From a virus, in the IMG/VR virus record IMGVR_UViG_3300020478_000023, positions 1 through 38,445 of that record: a stretch of DNA of 38,445 nucleotides. One strand, written 5' to 3'. Shown here piece by piece: positions 25,433 through 32,075 of the stretch. The notes beneath the pieces were generated by a model, which ran no database searches, was not told the origin of the DNA, and worked only from the letters and a program-made list of their open reading frames with translations. Position 1 is the first letter of the stretch. Each line of letters opens with the position of its first letter. The translations under genes and the position numbers were made by a program.

Positions 25433-25697
25433 TCAAGAAAATATGAAGCGAATACAAGAAGAATCAAGTGTTAACACACTGGTACATCAGTTATGTTCAG
25501 AGATGTTAACAATGAAAAAAGAGTTAAGTGAACTAAAAGAAGAAATCAAAATGGCAGTTTTAGAAAGAAAGGAGGTGGTCGACGATATTTACAGATTTGT
25601 AGATAGTAGAACAAGAAAGATAACAACATCTGAAGAAGCAGTTGCTCGTTTAGGTAAAGCATTAACTGGAGATAACCATGAAAAGGAAAGAGAATAA
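25422..25697 (+). CDS. Unknown coiled-coil protein (91 aa)
   Basis: Start behind AGGAGAAACC, overlapping the 73-aa gene. Residues 20-60 form a Leu/Lys/Glu coiled coil (EMLTMKKELSELKEEIKMAVLERK), followed by a short charged C-terminus. It overlaps the following zinc-binding gene by 20 nt. Not recognised; small coiled-coil early proteins often bind host enzymes, but no specific claim can be made. Confidence 0.65.
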   Translation: MSNDQENMKRIQEESSVNTLVHQLCSEMLTMKKELSELKEEIKMAVLERKEVVDDIYRFVDSRTRKITTSEEAVARLGKALTGDNHEKERE

Positions 25698-25848
25698 GCA
25701 TTGTCCCATGTGTGGGGCACAGTTGGATCTGCAACCAGGTCCGCTAATGAGGGAAGGTGGCAAAACATTCTGTAATGCAACTCATGCATATGAATACAGA
25801 ATAAGCCAGGAACCAGTAAGTAAACAGAAACAAATGGGAGGTATATAA
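25678..25848 (+). CDS. Small zinc-finger-like protein (56 aa)
   Basis: ATG 25678 has GGAGATAACC upstream and lies inside the end of the 91-aa gene. The product carries CPMCG (Cys9, Cys12) and FCNATH (Cys32, His36), the spacing of a small Cys2-CysHis zinc-binding module. The rest is basic and polar. The stop overlaps the next start (TAATG at 25846-25850). Small zinc-ribbon proteins of this size are frequent in phage early operons. Function unknown. Confidence 0.65.
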   Translation: MKRKENKHCPMCGAQLDLQPGPLMREGGKTFCNATHAYEYRISQEPVSKQKQMGGI

Positions 25849-27035
25849 TGTTACAACCAGCACCAGAAGAAGCAGTATATTTTAATGATTATGCTGCACT
25901 AAAAGACTACGTTGAAGATGACAGTTCACAAACTAGGGTACATAGATTGAATTACACATATGGTGATACTTTCTATATGCACGATGACAACGTATTAGTA
26001 CATAAACCACATCATTCACACTCATTCAATAACTATAAATACACTGAGAGTGCAATAAAGAAACTGTTCACCATACTAGGTTGTGGATCTCTATACGCAA
26101 GTATGAACCTAGATTCCAGCTTCGGCATGGCAACAGCATACATTAACAACATACTTTCGCCTAAGAATCCATATGTTAAAAGACTCAATGGATATAATTT
26201 CATTGAAACAGGGGGAACAATCATAGGATTTTTTAGTCAGAAATACTCATATGTTAAAAACTCTGAAGTTCTCAATGAGGCATGTGATTTAATGCAACTT
26301 GATAAAGGAAATTCATTCTCATTTGCAGAAGCCTCAGTTGTTAACACAAAGATGAAATTACGTGTTAAACAGGATTATACAGGCTTCAAACTGCGTGATG
26401 ATAAGGAAGACATCTGCACATTAGGTATCGAGCTTCGTAATAGCCACTTAGGAGATACTGCGCTTAGTACAAGGATTTACACGTATCGTCTTATTTGTTC
26501 AAATGGTGCTATAGCGAACAGCAATAAAATGAAGAATCGCCTGGTACACAGAGGTGATGCAGGAAACAGAATTGGCGAGATACTGCATGATGTTAACAGA
26601 GGATATGAAGAAGTTAAGTATCGCATTGAGAAGCTGCTCACGATACCATACAACTTCCTCAGTGATGAAGGATTAGAACCTTCAACATCAAAGAGTATGC
26701 TTGAGATGAATGCACCTGTAAGGGTGCTACCCGAGATGACTGAGAGTAATTGGTATAGCCCAAACAAGAAGTTTAAAGATGATTATACCAAGTCTCATCA
26801 ACTCAAAGCATCTGCATATAATTTGGATCAAAGCCATGTTAGATATCCAGGTGTATGTTCAAATATATTCGGATCAGTATATAGAAAGGGTGAACGCAGT
26901 TTGTATGATTGGACCGAAATCTTTACAGAACGTGCTAATCACGAATCCTATTCTATCAAAGAGAAGGAAGAAATACAAGAAAATGTTGGTGATTTAGTGG
27001 AATATTTAGCTAAGAAATCAACATTATTAAATTAG
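25848..27035 (+). CDS. DUF932-like protein (395 aa)
   Basis: The arrangement of an N-terminal region with DDNVLVHKPHHSH, a middle of alternating beta strands, and TYRLICSNGAI (about 218-228) followed by a long helix with basic residues matches my memory of DUF932 phage/plasmid proteins, in which an R(L/V)VCSNG-type motif is the best conserved part. Their role is not settled; a link to DNA recombination or replication has been suggested by gene context. Here it lies some 1.2 kb before the recombination genes. Assignment is by pattern only. Confidence 0.55.
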   Translation: MLQPAPEEAVYFNDYAALKDYVEDDSSQTRVHRLNYTYGDTFYMHDDNVLVHKPHHSHSFNNYKYTESAIKKLFTILGCGSLYASMNLDSSFGMATAYINNILSPKNPYVKRLNGYNFIETGGTIIGFFSQKYSYVKNSEVLNEACDLMQLDKGNSFSFAEASVVNTKMKLRVKQDYTGFKLRDDKEDICTLGIELRNSHLGDTALSTRIYTYRLICSNGAIANSNKMKNRLVHRGDAGNRIGEILHDVNRGYEEVKYRIEKLLTIPYNFLSDEGLEPSTSKSMLEMNAPVRVLPEMTESNWYSPNKKFKDDYTKSHQLKASAYNLDQSHVRYPGVCSNIFGSVYRKGERSLYDWTEIFTERANHESYSIKEKEEIQENVGDLVEYLAKKSTLLN

Positions 27036-27334
27036 GCACAGCTGAGTCGTGCCTTGAGGCAACATGGAAGTTGCATAGGAGGTATATCTATTGAAATAGA
27101 GGTGGTTGGAGGTGCTTGGGTAGCTGGCAAGAAGTGCCATACAGATTCGTGAGGTCTGAATCCTTAATTTGGATTCGTAAAAGTGGGTGAACACTTTGGC
27201 TTTACCTGTATAAAAAGTGAGTCCGAGCAAGGAGGTTAGCTGGATAGATATGCTTCTAGGGTTAGGGGTGGGTGCGCACAAAACAATCGGGATAGTACTA
27301 ATAGGATTTTTTGTACGTCTAAGGCTTAGACGTA
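27034..27334 (+). ncRNA. Multi-hairpin intergenic region (about 300 nt), possible structured RNA
   Basis: From the stop codon of the DUF932-like gene on, there are six clear hairpins: AGGCAC/GTGCCT (27034-27054), GCAAC-ATGGAA-GTTGC (27059-27074), TCTAT-TGAA-ATAGA (27087-27100), GAATCC/GGATTC (27158-27176), AAAGTG/CACTTT (27180-27197) and TACGTCTAA-GGC-TTAGACGTA (27314-27334). Between them are GGAGG-rich stretches and two TAGCTGG words. No frame has good composition with a ribosome site. Together with copy C, this leaves 423 nt without a gene in an otherwise dense operon. The fold is my reading by eye. Confidence 0.5.
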
Positions 27335-27339
27335 TTGAC

Positions 27340-27425
27340 TAATAAGCTGGTGAGGAGAGATAATATGCGGATGCTACTTTGTAGCGTGGAGGGGCAACGA
27401 GCAAAGCTGTGTAGCCAGTTTATTA
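27340..27425 (+). ncRNA. Structured RNA element, copy C
   Basis: TAATAAGCTGG (27340-27350) pairs with CCAGTTTATTA (27415-27425), 11 bp with one G-T wobble. TGAGG follows the 5' arm (27351-27355). An internal hairpin ATGCTAC-TTT-GTAGCGT (27371-27387) precedes GTGGAGG, and TGTGTAG precedes the 3' arm. The core words are those of copies A and B; the closing stem is different but still paired. The next gene starts 34 nt downstream with a strong ribosome site. Confidence 0.58.
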
Positions 27426-27458
27426 CTATATATAAACAATTAAACAAAAAAGGAGAAT

Positions 27459-27887
27459 ATGGGTTTAGATATGTTTGCATACAGTGTGGATGAAGAAATG
27501 CATCCATTATCGCCAGAAGGAGAAAACGAACTAGATGAAGCCAGTTATTCATGGCGTAAACATACAAAGTTACATCAATGGATGAATGACTATTACCATG
27601 AAGAAGCAGAAAAAGGTAACATTACTGTCTCTGATGAACATAAAGAACAAATGTGGGCAGGAGAATTTAACTGTATCCCACTATATTTGCCTATAGACAA
27701 GTTATTTGAATTAAAATATCTCATTGAAGACGATGATCTCCCAGAAAGTGATGGAGGATTCTTCTGGGGTCAGGATTTTCAGGATGAAACAGCTGCGGAT
27801 TACAAAACGCAAGACCTGGAATTCTGTGAATGGGCAATTAAAGAAAGCGACAATGGTAATTTTGTATACTACAGTTGTTGGTTTTAG
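27459..27887 (+). CDS. Conserved phage protein of MGLDM type (142 aa)
   Basis: Starts at ATG 27459 behind AAAAAAGGAGAAT. The opening MGLDMFAYSV, the WRKHTKLHQWM segment (32-42) and the acidic LPESDGGFFWG (about 94-104) match a widespread family of small phage proteins that begin MGLDMYL and contain an (Y)WRKANQIHxW motif. The family has no established function that I know of. It is soluble and acidic. It lies between the RNA-rich gap and the HTH gene promoter. Confidence 0.7.
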   Translation: MGLDMFAYSVDEEMHPLSPEGENELDEASYSWRKHTKLHQWMNDYYHEEAEKGNITVSDEHKEQMWAGEFNCIPLYLPIDKLFELKYLIEDDDLPESDGGFFWGQDFQDETAADYKTQDLEFCEWAIKESDNGNFVYYSCWF

Positions 27888-27954
27888 TAATGGTTGCGAT
27901 TCTTGCGATTTATAAAGGTGCTATACAAGTTACGATATTGGGCTTTGATGCATC

Positions 27955-27983
27955 TTGACACTATGTTGGTTGTTGTGTAAAGT
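27955..27983 (+). promoter_or_regulatory. Sigma70-type promoter of the HTH and recombination genes
   Basis: TTGACA (27955-27960, perfect), 17-nt spacer, TAAAGT (27978-27983, four of six). Expected start near 27990. It would drive the HTH gene, the exonuclease and everything downstream. The spacer and -10 lie inside the large palindrome 27961-28007. Confidence 0.55.
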
Positions 27984-28007
27984 TAAGATACATGACAACC
28001 AATATAG
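27961..28007 (+). promoter_or_regulatory. 19-bp imperfect palindrome overlapping promoter and ribosome site
   Basis: The left arm 27961-27979 (CTATGTTGGTTGTTGTGTA) and right arm 27989-28007 pair over all 19 positions with three G-T wobbles around a 9-nt loop (AAGTTAAGA). As DNA it is a near-palindrome covering the promoter spacer and -10, a natural operator for the HTH protein encoded next. As RNA in read-through transcripts from upstream it is a long hairpin ending at the first base of the ribosome site (AGGAG 28006-28010) and could hide it or be cut by RNase III. Confidence 0.55.
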
Positions 28008-28015
28008 GAGAATCT

Positions 28016-28201
28016 ATGGATATGAAAGAACAATGTGATGTATTCAACATCAAACTTACTGAAATCGCAGAAGACACTGGTTTCAGTTTACCATATGTAG
28101 GCATGGTTATTAGTGGGAAACGTAATAATGCCCAGATAATATCAGCTGTACATATGGCTATTGAAATGAAGAAAAAGCAATTAAGAAACATTATTAACTA
28201 A
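28016..28201 (+). CDS. Small HTH DNA-binding protein, Cro-like (61 aa)
   Basis: Start 28016 has AGGAG five bases upstream; an in-frame ATG at 27992 lies inside the palindrome without such a site. The core LTEIAEDTGFSLPYVGMVISGKRNN (about 14-38) has the form of an XRE/Cro-type helix-turn-helix with the usual AxxTGxSxxYVxxxxxGKR pattern. At 61 residues it is a single-domain regulator. It probably binds the overlapping palindrome and controls its own operon. Confidence 0.7.
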   Translation: MDMKEQCDVFNIKLTEIAEDTGFSLPYVGMVISGKRNNAQIISAVHMAIEMKKKQLRNIIN

Positions 28202-28208
28202 AGGAAAT

Positions 28209-29228
28209 ATGAAAGAAACAGTGATCTACACTAAAAAACAGTTCGATCCAAGTGATAATGAAGCAAGACGTAATGTAGTTGGAAGTTCAGATGCTCCAGT
28301 TATTACAAGGACAGCACCATTTCAGAATCAGATCCACAATACCTGGTTAGGTCTATGGCAGATCAAGACAGGGAAAGCAGATGCACCAGACTTAACAGGC
28401 AATGAAGCTGTTGAGTGGGGTATTGATTTAGAGGATACTGTGCGATTTAGAGCAAAAAAGCATCTTGGAGTCGAATTACGTAAGGCAAAAGAAACCTTTT
28501 ATCATAAGAAGTACCCATTTATATGCGCACATCCAGATTCCATTATTAAAGGAATTAAGGAAATAGGCGAAATTAAGTGTCCAGGTATGGGTACAATGAT
28601 GAAAATGGGAGAAAACCTGGAAAACTTTCTTGAATCATATAAAGCACAGGGTGTTCATCAGCTTCTAGTAATGGATAAGATGAAAGCTGTACAGTTTTAT
28701 GTACAATACCCTCAAAAACGCTTAAAAGTCTTCAGGATGGAAAGAGACGACAGAGTGATAGATAAGTACCTCCAACTCGTTTTAGCCTTCTGGGACATGG
28801 TTGAGAAAGATATTCAGCCAGAACCACAAACTGAAGTGGAAACTAATGCTGCATTTTTCAAACATAAAGAAGAATATATGCCTTTTGACAGTAAAATTGC
28901 TGAAAAGGTAAGAAAAGTTATGGATATTGAAATTGCAGAAGCACGTATGGCAGAAGAAAAGAAAGAATTGCGTACAGAAATTAAGAAAGCAATTGGATCC
29001 TATGGCGGTATGACCTGGGATCTCTCCGAAGATGACGTTCAGGTACAGCGTTATAAAAGACCCACCTTTAATGAGGACAGCTTCTTTGAGAAAGAAGATC
29101 CTGAAACCATACAATCATTTACTGTTCCAACAGTAGATAAAGCATTATTAAGGAAAGAAAACAGACCACTGTATGATAAACATGCAGATTTGAAGGAAAT
29201 AACTCGCTTGGTATTACCCAAGAAGTAA
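28209..29228 (+). CDS. YqaJ-type (lambda exonuclease-like) 5'-3' exonuclease (339 aa)
   Basis: Motifs in order: GSSDAP (25-30), EWGIDLE (69-75), CAHPDSI (106-112) and IGEIKCP (119-125), then QGVHQLLVM (about 147-155). D110, E121 and K123 fit the D...ExK metal and catalytic residues of the YqaJ/lambda exonuclease family. The enzyme resects dsDNA ends to yield 3' single strands for annealing. The annealing partner is the next gene but one gap away. Beyond residue 200 the C-terminus is helical and charged, longer than the minimal domain. Confidence 0.9.
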   Translation: MKETVIYTKKQFDPSDNEARRNVVGSSDAPVITRTAPFQNQIHNTWLGLWQIKTGKADAPDLTGNEAVEWGIDLEDTVRFRAKKHLGVELRKAKETFYHKKYPFICAHPDSIIKGIKEIGEIKCPGMGTMMKMGENLENFLESYKAQGVHQLLVMDKMKAVQFYVQYPQKRLKVFRMERDDRVIDKYLQLVLAFWDMVEKDIQPEPQTEVETNAAFFKHKEEYMPFDSKIAEKVRKVMDIEIAEARMAEEKKELRTEIKKAIGSYGGMTWDLSEDDVQVQRYKRPTFNEDSFFEKEDPETIQSFTVPTVDKALLRKENRPLYDKHADLKEITRLVLPKK

Positions 29229-29231
29229 TCA

Positions 29232-29364
29232 CGTAGCTTAGATATTAAGCTGTCGCAAGGGTTCTCAACTTCATCTGTTACCTTGCCATTCATGAGCAGT
29301 CAAGCAATACGGTAATTAGGATCACCTAGGAGAACTTATTTACCCACGCTGTATCTAGGCTACG
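29232..29364 (+). other. Structured intergenic element between exonuclease and annealing protein genes
   Basis: CGTAGCTTAGAT (29232-29243) pairs with ATCTAGGCTACG (29353-29364) over 12 bp with one wobble, extending two more pairs inward. Inside, TTACC plus TTGC (29278-29286) can pair with GCAA and GGTAA (29304-29315). It lacks the TGAGG/GAGG core of copies A to C. It lies wholly between stop 29228 and start 29397 and could tune the amount of the two partners or be a processing site. Confidence 0.5.
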
Positions 29365-29396
29365 ACATTTTAAACAATCAATCAAAAAAGGTTAAC

Positions 29397-30284
29397 ATGG
29401 TAGAACACGCAAATCCAATGACAATGATAGATCAGAATGCAATTGAAGCTGCATTAATGGACGGTGATCTCAGTAGATTAAGTGCTGAAGAGAAACTGTC
29501 TCATTACCAGATGGTATGTAAGACTGTCGGGTTAAATCCATTAACAAAACCATTCCAATACATCACGTTAAATGGTAAATTACAGATGTATGCACTAAAA
29601 GGTGCTACTGACCAGCTGCGCAAGATATATAAGATTGACTGCGAAGTTGTTAACACAGAAACAATTAATGGTTTATATATTGTCCGAGTAAAAGTTAAAG
29701 ATAAATATGGAAGGGTAGATGAAGATATGGGATTCGCAAAAATAGAAAACTTAAATGGTGATGCTCTGGGCAATGCAATGCTTAAAGCAGTAACAAAAGC
29801 AAAACGAAGAGCAACACTGTCTATGTGTGGTCTTGGAATGCTTGATGAAGATGAAGTTAAATCAATTCCTGCACAAGCTGTACGTCAGGAAACTGATCTC
29901 AATGAGCAGATCGAAAAACAGCTTAATGTTGTTAAGTCTGTAAGTGAAATCCCGCCTGAAGTTGAAGAGAAAATACAGGAAAAAACTGAGGAACATCATA
30001 CCCAGGAAGGATATAAAGTAGATATTCTCATTGAACTGGAAAGACTTCTAGGTTTTGACATCACACATATGATTGTTAATGAAGCCACTAAAGAAGAAAT
30101 ACAAGAAAAGGCAAAGAAAAACCTTAAGGGTTTTACAAGTATGTGTGACTTCTATGTGGAAAACAGAGATATCTGGAAAAAGGAATTTGAGAGTGAGCCA
30201 GAACTATTTGATGAAATACATGGGTTCTGTGTCCAGATCAAAGAATATTTTGAACCCTGGATCGGTGAAAAGGAGGATGAATGA
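29397..30284 (+). CDS. RecT/Bet-like single-strand annealing protein (295 aa)
   Basis: Contains HYQMVCKTVGLNPLTKPFQY (36-55), a pattern (CKxxGLNPL.KPF) seen at the N-terminus of RecT/Redbeta-superfamily proteins, then KGATDQLRKIY (68-78) and ALGNAMLKAVTKAKRRATLSMCGLGMLDE (123-151). The last phrase is very common in phage annealing proteins. Residues 165-200 are an acidic linker and the C-terminal 90 residues a charged helix. It should coat and anneal the single strands made by the exonuclease. Start behind AAAGGTTAAC. Its stop overlaps the next gene. Confidence 0.75.
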   Translation: MVEHANPMTMIDQNAIEAALMDGDLSRLSAEEKLSHYQMVCKTVGLNPLTKPFQYITLNGKLQMYALKGATDQLRKIYKIDCEVVNTETINGLYIVRVKVKDKYGRVDEDMGFAKIENLNGDALGNAMLKAVTKAKRRATLSMCGLGMLDEDEVKSIPAQAVRQETDLNEQIEKQLNVVKSVSEIPPEVEEKIQEKTEEHHTQEGYKVDILIELERLLGFDITHMIVNEATKEEIQEKAKKNLKGFTSMCDFYVENRDIWKKEFESEPELFDEIHGFCVQIKEYFEPWIGEKEDE

Positions 30285-30505
30285 CTGTTAATGTTAATCC
30301 AATAAAACGTGCAGAATACATTAAAGGTATCATTAAATGCAATGATACAATCATGGAATATTTTAGGCAGGATATACAAAAAAGGAAAAATTCGTACAAG
30401 CCTAAATTAAAAGACACCCTAGAACATAGAAAAGCTATCCATAATATATTGAAAGATATATTAGAAGAAGAATTGTTAATATTACATGTTCGGGAGGCTT
30501 CATGA
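30281..30505 (+). CDS. Unknown basic protein (74 aa)
   Basis: Starts in the last codons of the annealing protein gene behind GGAGG. The product is a basic, helical protein with no signal or membrane segment (YIKGIIKCNDTIMEYFRQDI; KRKNSYKPKLKDTLEHRKAI). It is coupled at both ends (ATGA with the next gene). Not recognised; its place inside the recombination-replication cluster suggests an accessory role. Confidence 0.65.
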   Translation: MTVNVNPIKRAEYIKGIIKCNDTIMEYFRQDIQKRKNSYKPKLKDTLEHRKAIHNILKDILEEELLILHVREAS

Positions 30506-30963
30506 AGAAGAATGACATTCCAGACTGGTTAAACAAAGAAGTATGGTCAGCATTTAAAAAACATAGGAATAAATTAAGAAAACCTATGACTGAACGTGCA
30601 GAGTTTCTAGTAATGAAAAAACTTGATGAATCAAGAGTTCAACATGGTCTTGATCCTAATGCATTACTAGATGAAGCCATCGAAAAAGGATGGTTAACAG
30701 TTTATCCAAAGCCTCAACACAGGCAGATCCAAACTAACTATGATGTACCTCCTCCTCAATACAGGGGGAGTGTACTTAATCCTGATTACCAGGAATGGTT
30801 AGCAAACAAAGAATTCGAGGAGTTAAATGGAACCGACAATTCATCCCCAAGTCAGGAAGCTCGTCACAAGGCTTTGCGAAGCGTTCAACGTGCCAATTTC
30901 GAGCATAAAGTTGCAGATCTGGCAGGAGAAATTGAAAACTCCAAACCCAGACGTCTTAACTGA
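30502..30963 (+). CDS. Replisome organiser-like protein (153 aa)
   Basis: Residues 6-68 (IPDWLNKEVWSAFKKHRNKL ... MTERAEFLVMKKLDESRVQH ... EAIEKGWLTVYP) follow the small domain found at the C-terminus of many phage replication initiators (LPxWIPxEAWxxFxxxRxKxKKPxTxRAxxLxxKKLxxL ... SIxRGWxGxxP). Here it is at the N-terminus of a short protein, without the usual winged-helix DNA-binding part. The last 45 codons overlap the next gene in another frame. Probably acts with the following protein at the replication fork. Confidence 0.65.
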   Translation: MKKNDIPDWLNKEVWSAFKKHRNKLRKPMTERAEFLVMKKLDESRVQHGLDPNALLDEAIEKGWLTVYPKPQHRQIQTNYDVPPPQYRGSVLNPDYQEWLANKEFEELNGTDNSSPSQEARHKALRSVQRANFEHKVADLAGEIENSKPRRLN

Positions 30964-31294
30964 AACCTATAATTTATTAACTGATGGCAAAGGACAGCAT
31001 CATAAGATGCCTACTATTGCAGAATTCATGTCTTTATATAAGGAACGTGAAAAAATCTTTATACAACGACAGAATTTACAGATTGCTGAAGAATTTCCTC
31101 AGTCATTAGATAAATCTATCAGCAAACAAAAATTCAGAGAAATTCTCGATCAATTAACTACTGGACAGTCCAATGTGTCAAGGACACCTGGTGAACGTAA
31201 TTTATGTTCTTTTCCTCATGATTTTAAAGAAAAAGGTCAAAAAGGACGAATTACTAGAGATGACCAGGGTAAAGACTGGGTTCAGTACTTCTAA
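30827..31294 (+). CDS. Helicase-loader-like replication protein (155 aa)
   Basis: ATG 30827 has GAGGAG five bases upstream and lies 137 nt inside the previous gene, in another frame. The N-terminal part (HPQVRKLVTRLCEAFNVPIS ... IWQEKLKTPNPDVLTETYNLL ... KMPTIAEFMSLYKE) has the helix pattern of phage helicase loader/inhibitor proteins, with the typical (R/K)(F/M)PTIAE motif at about 60-66. The C-terminus is basic with one Cys. It likely pairs with the 153-aa product to load the host replicative helicase, since no phage helicase is seen. Confidence 0.6.
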   Translation: MEPTIHPQVRKLVTRLCEAFNVPISSIKLQIWQEKLKTPNPDVLTETYNLLTDGKGQHHKMPTIAEFMSLYKEREKIFIQRQNLQIAEEFPQSLDKSISKQKFREILDQLTTGQSNVSRTPGERNLCSFPHDFKEKGQKGRITRDDQGKDWVQYF

Positions 31295-31396
31295 AATGCT
31301 CAGATCGCTCTGTATGAGAAGGAAATGGATGTCCCCTAGTGATCATATGGGGCGATTTGACATAATTCAAACTAGATATGAAAAGGGAAGGAAATT

Positions 31397-32065
31397 ATGA
31401 ATGAACTAAAAGATAAAGATTATCGAATTGAGATTAAAGTAAAAAATAATGTGCTATATAAACTTATGCTCTCTAAAGGTATAGAGACTATTGCAGAATT
31501 ATCTAGATTATCTGGACTTGGATTACCACGTTTATATCAATATATGAATTTAACAACTATTCCATATGCAGAAAGTAAATACGCAAAAGTCAAAGAAGGT
31601 GTGTTTAAACCTAGTGCAGAAAAATTAGCTGATTTCTTAAATGTTACTGTATATGAAATGTTTCCTGTCCAGCATTTAGATAAACCTTTGCTTACAAACA
31701 AAGCTGAATCTGAAATGTCATTTGAAGAGTTAGGTCAGTATGTGCTCCCCGATTCAGGACAATCTATATTAGAAGATGGTCTATATGGACCAGAACAAAT
31801 AGTTTTTGAAGGACAAAAACGTGATGCTGTGGATGAAATGCTTAAAACATTAACTAAAAATGAAGAAACAGCAATACGATTGTATTATGGTTTTGATGGA
31901 AATAAAGAAGAGATATTGAGTGAAATAGGAAAACATCTGGAACGACACCATCCTCATCTTTCTTCTGAACCATTAACAAAAGAACGTGTACGTCATATAT
32001 TAGCTAAAGGATTAAGAAAAATGAGGCATAAAACAAGAGCAGATAAATTAAGAAAATTTTATTAG
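31397..32065 (+). CDS. XRE HTH - sigma70 region 4 fusion, probable transcription factor (222 aa)
   Basis: Residues about 18-92 (YKLMLSKGIETIAELSRLSG, LPRLYQYMN, KPSAEKLADFLNVTVYEMFP) have the layout of an XRE-type helix-turn-helix. Residues about 120-222 follow the end of a primary sigma factor: LEDGLYGPEQ (region 3.2-like), LKTLTKNEETAIRLYYGFDG (region 4.1), LTKERVRHILAKGLRKMRH (region 4.2) and final RADKLRKFY. Between the two helices of region 4.2 is an insert of about ten residues (RHHPHLSSEP). There is no region 2, so it cannot melt a -10 alone. It probably works at -35 elements or on host RNA polymerase to switch to late genes. Confidence 0.75.
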   Translation: MNELKDKDYRIEIKVKNNVLYKLMLSKGIETIAELSRLSGLGLPRLYQYMNLTTIPYAESKYAKVKEGVFKPSAEKLADFLNVTVYEMFPVQHLDKPLLTNKAESEMSFEELGQYVLPDSGQSILEDGLYGPEQIVFEGQKRDAVDEMLKTLTKNEETAIRLYYGFDGNKEEILSEIGKHLERHHPHLSSEPLTKERVRHILAKGLRKMRHKTRADKLRKFY

Positions 32066-32075
32066 AAAGGAATAT

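Noticed and set aside
27313-27335. Factor-independent terminator at the TACGTCTAA/TTAGACGTA hairpin
   Set aside because: The T-run (TTTTTT) lies before the hairpin on the plus strand rather than after it, so it cannot act as a standard terminator in the direction of transcription.
24706-27425. Hammerhead or other known self-cleaving ribozyme in copies A to C
   Set aside because: The hammerhead core (CTGATGA ... GAAA) is absent in all three, and I could not match the cores to another ribozyme from memory.
27036-27458. CsrB-like RNA that titrates CsrA, because of about a dozen GGA words and one AUGGAA hairpin loop
   Set aside because: A purine-rich strand of this length would hold many GGA by chance, some GGA are inside stems rather than loops, and the repeated core is TGAGG/GAGG rather than ANGGA in loops. 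It remains a possibility but the sequence does not favour it.
31352-31385. Promoter with TTGACA before the XRE-sigma4 gene
   Set aside because: The -35-like word is present, but no acceptable -10 is found at 16-18 nt; the nearest candidates are only 10-12 nt away.
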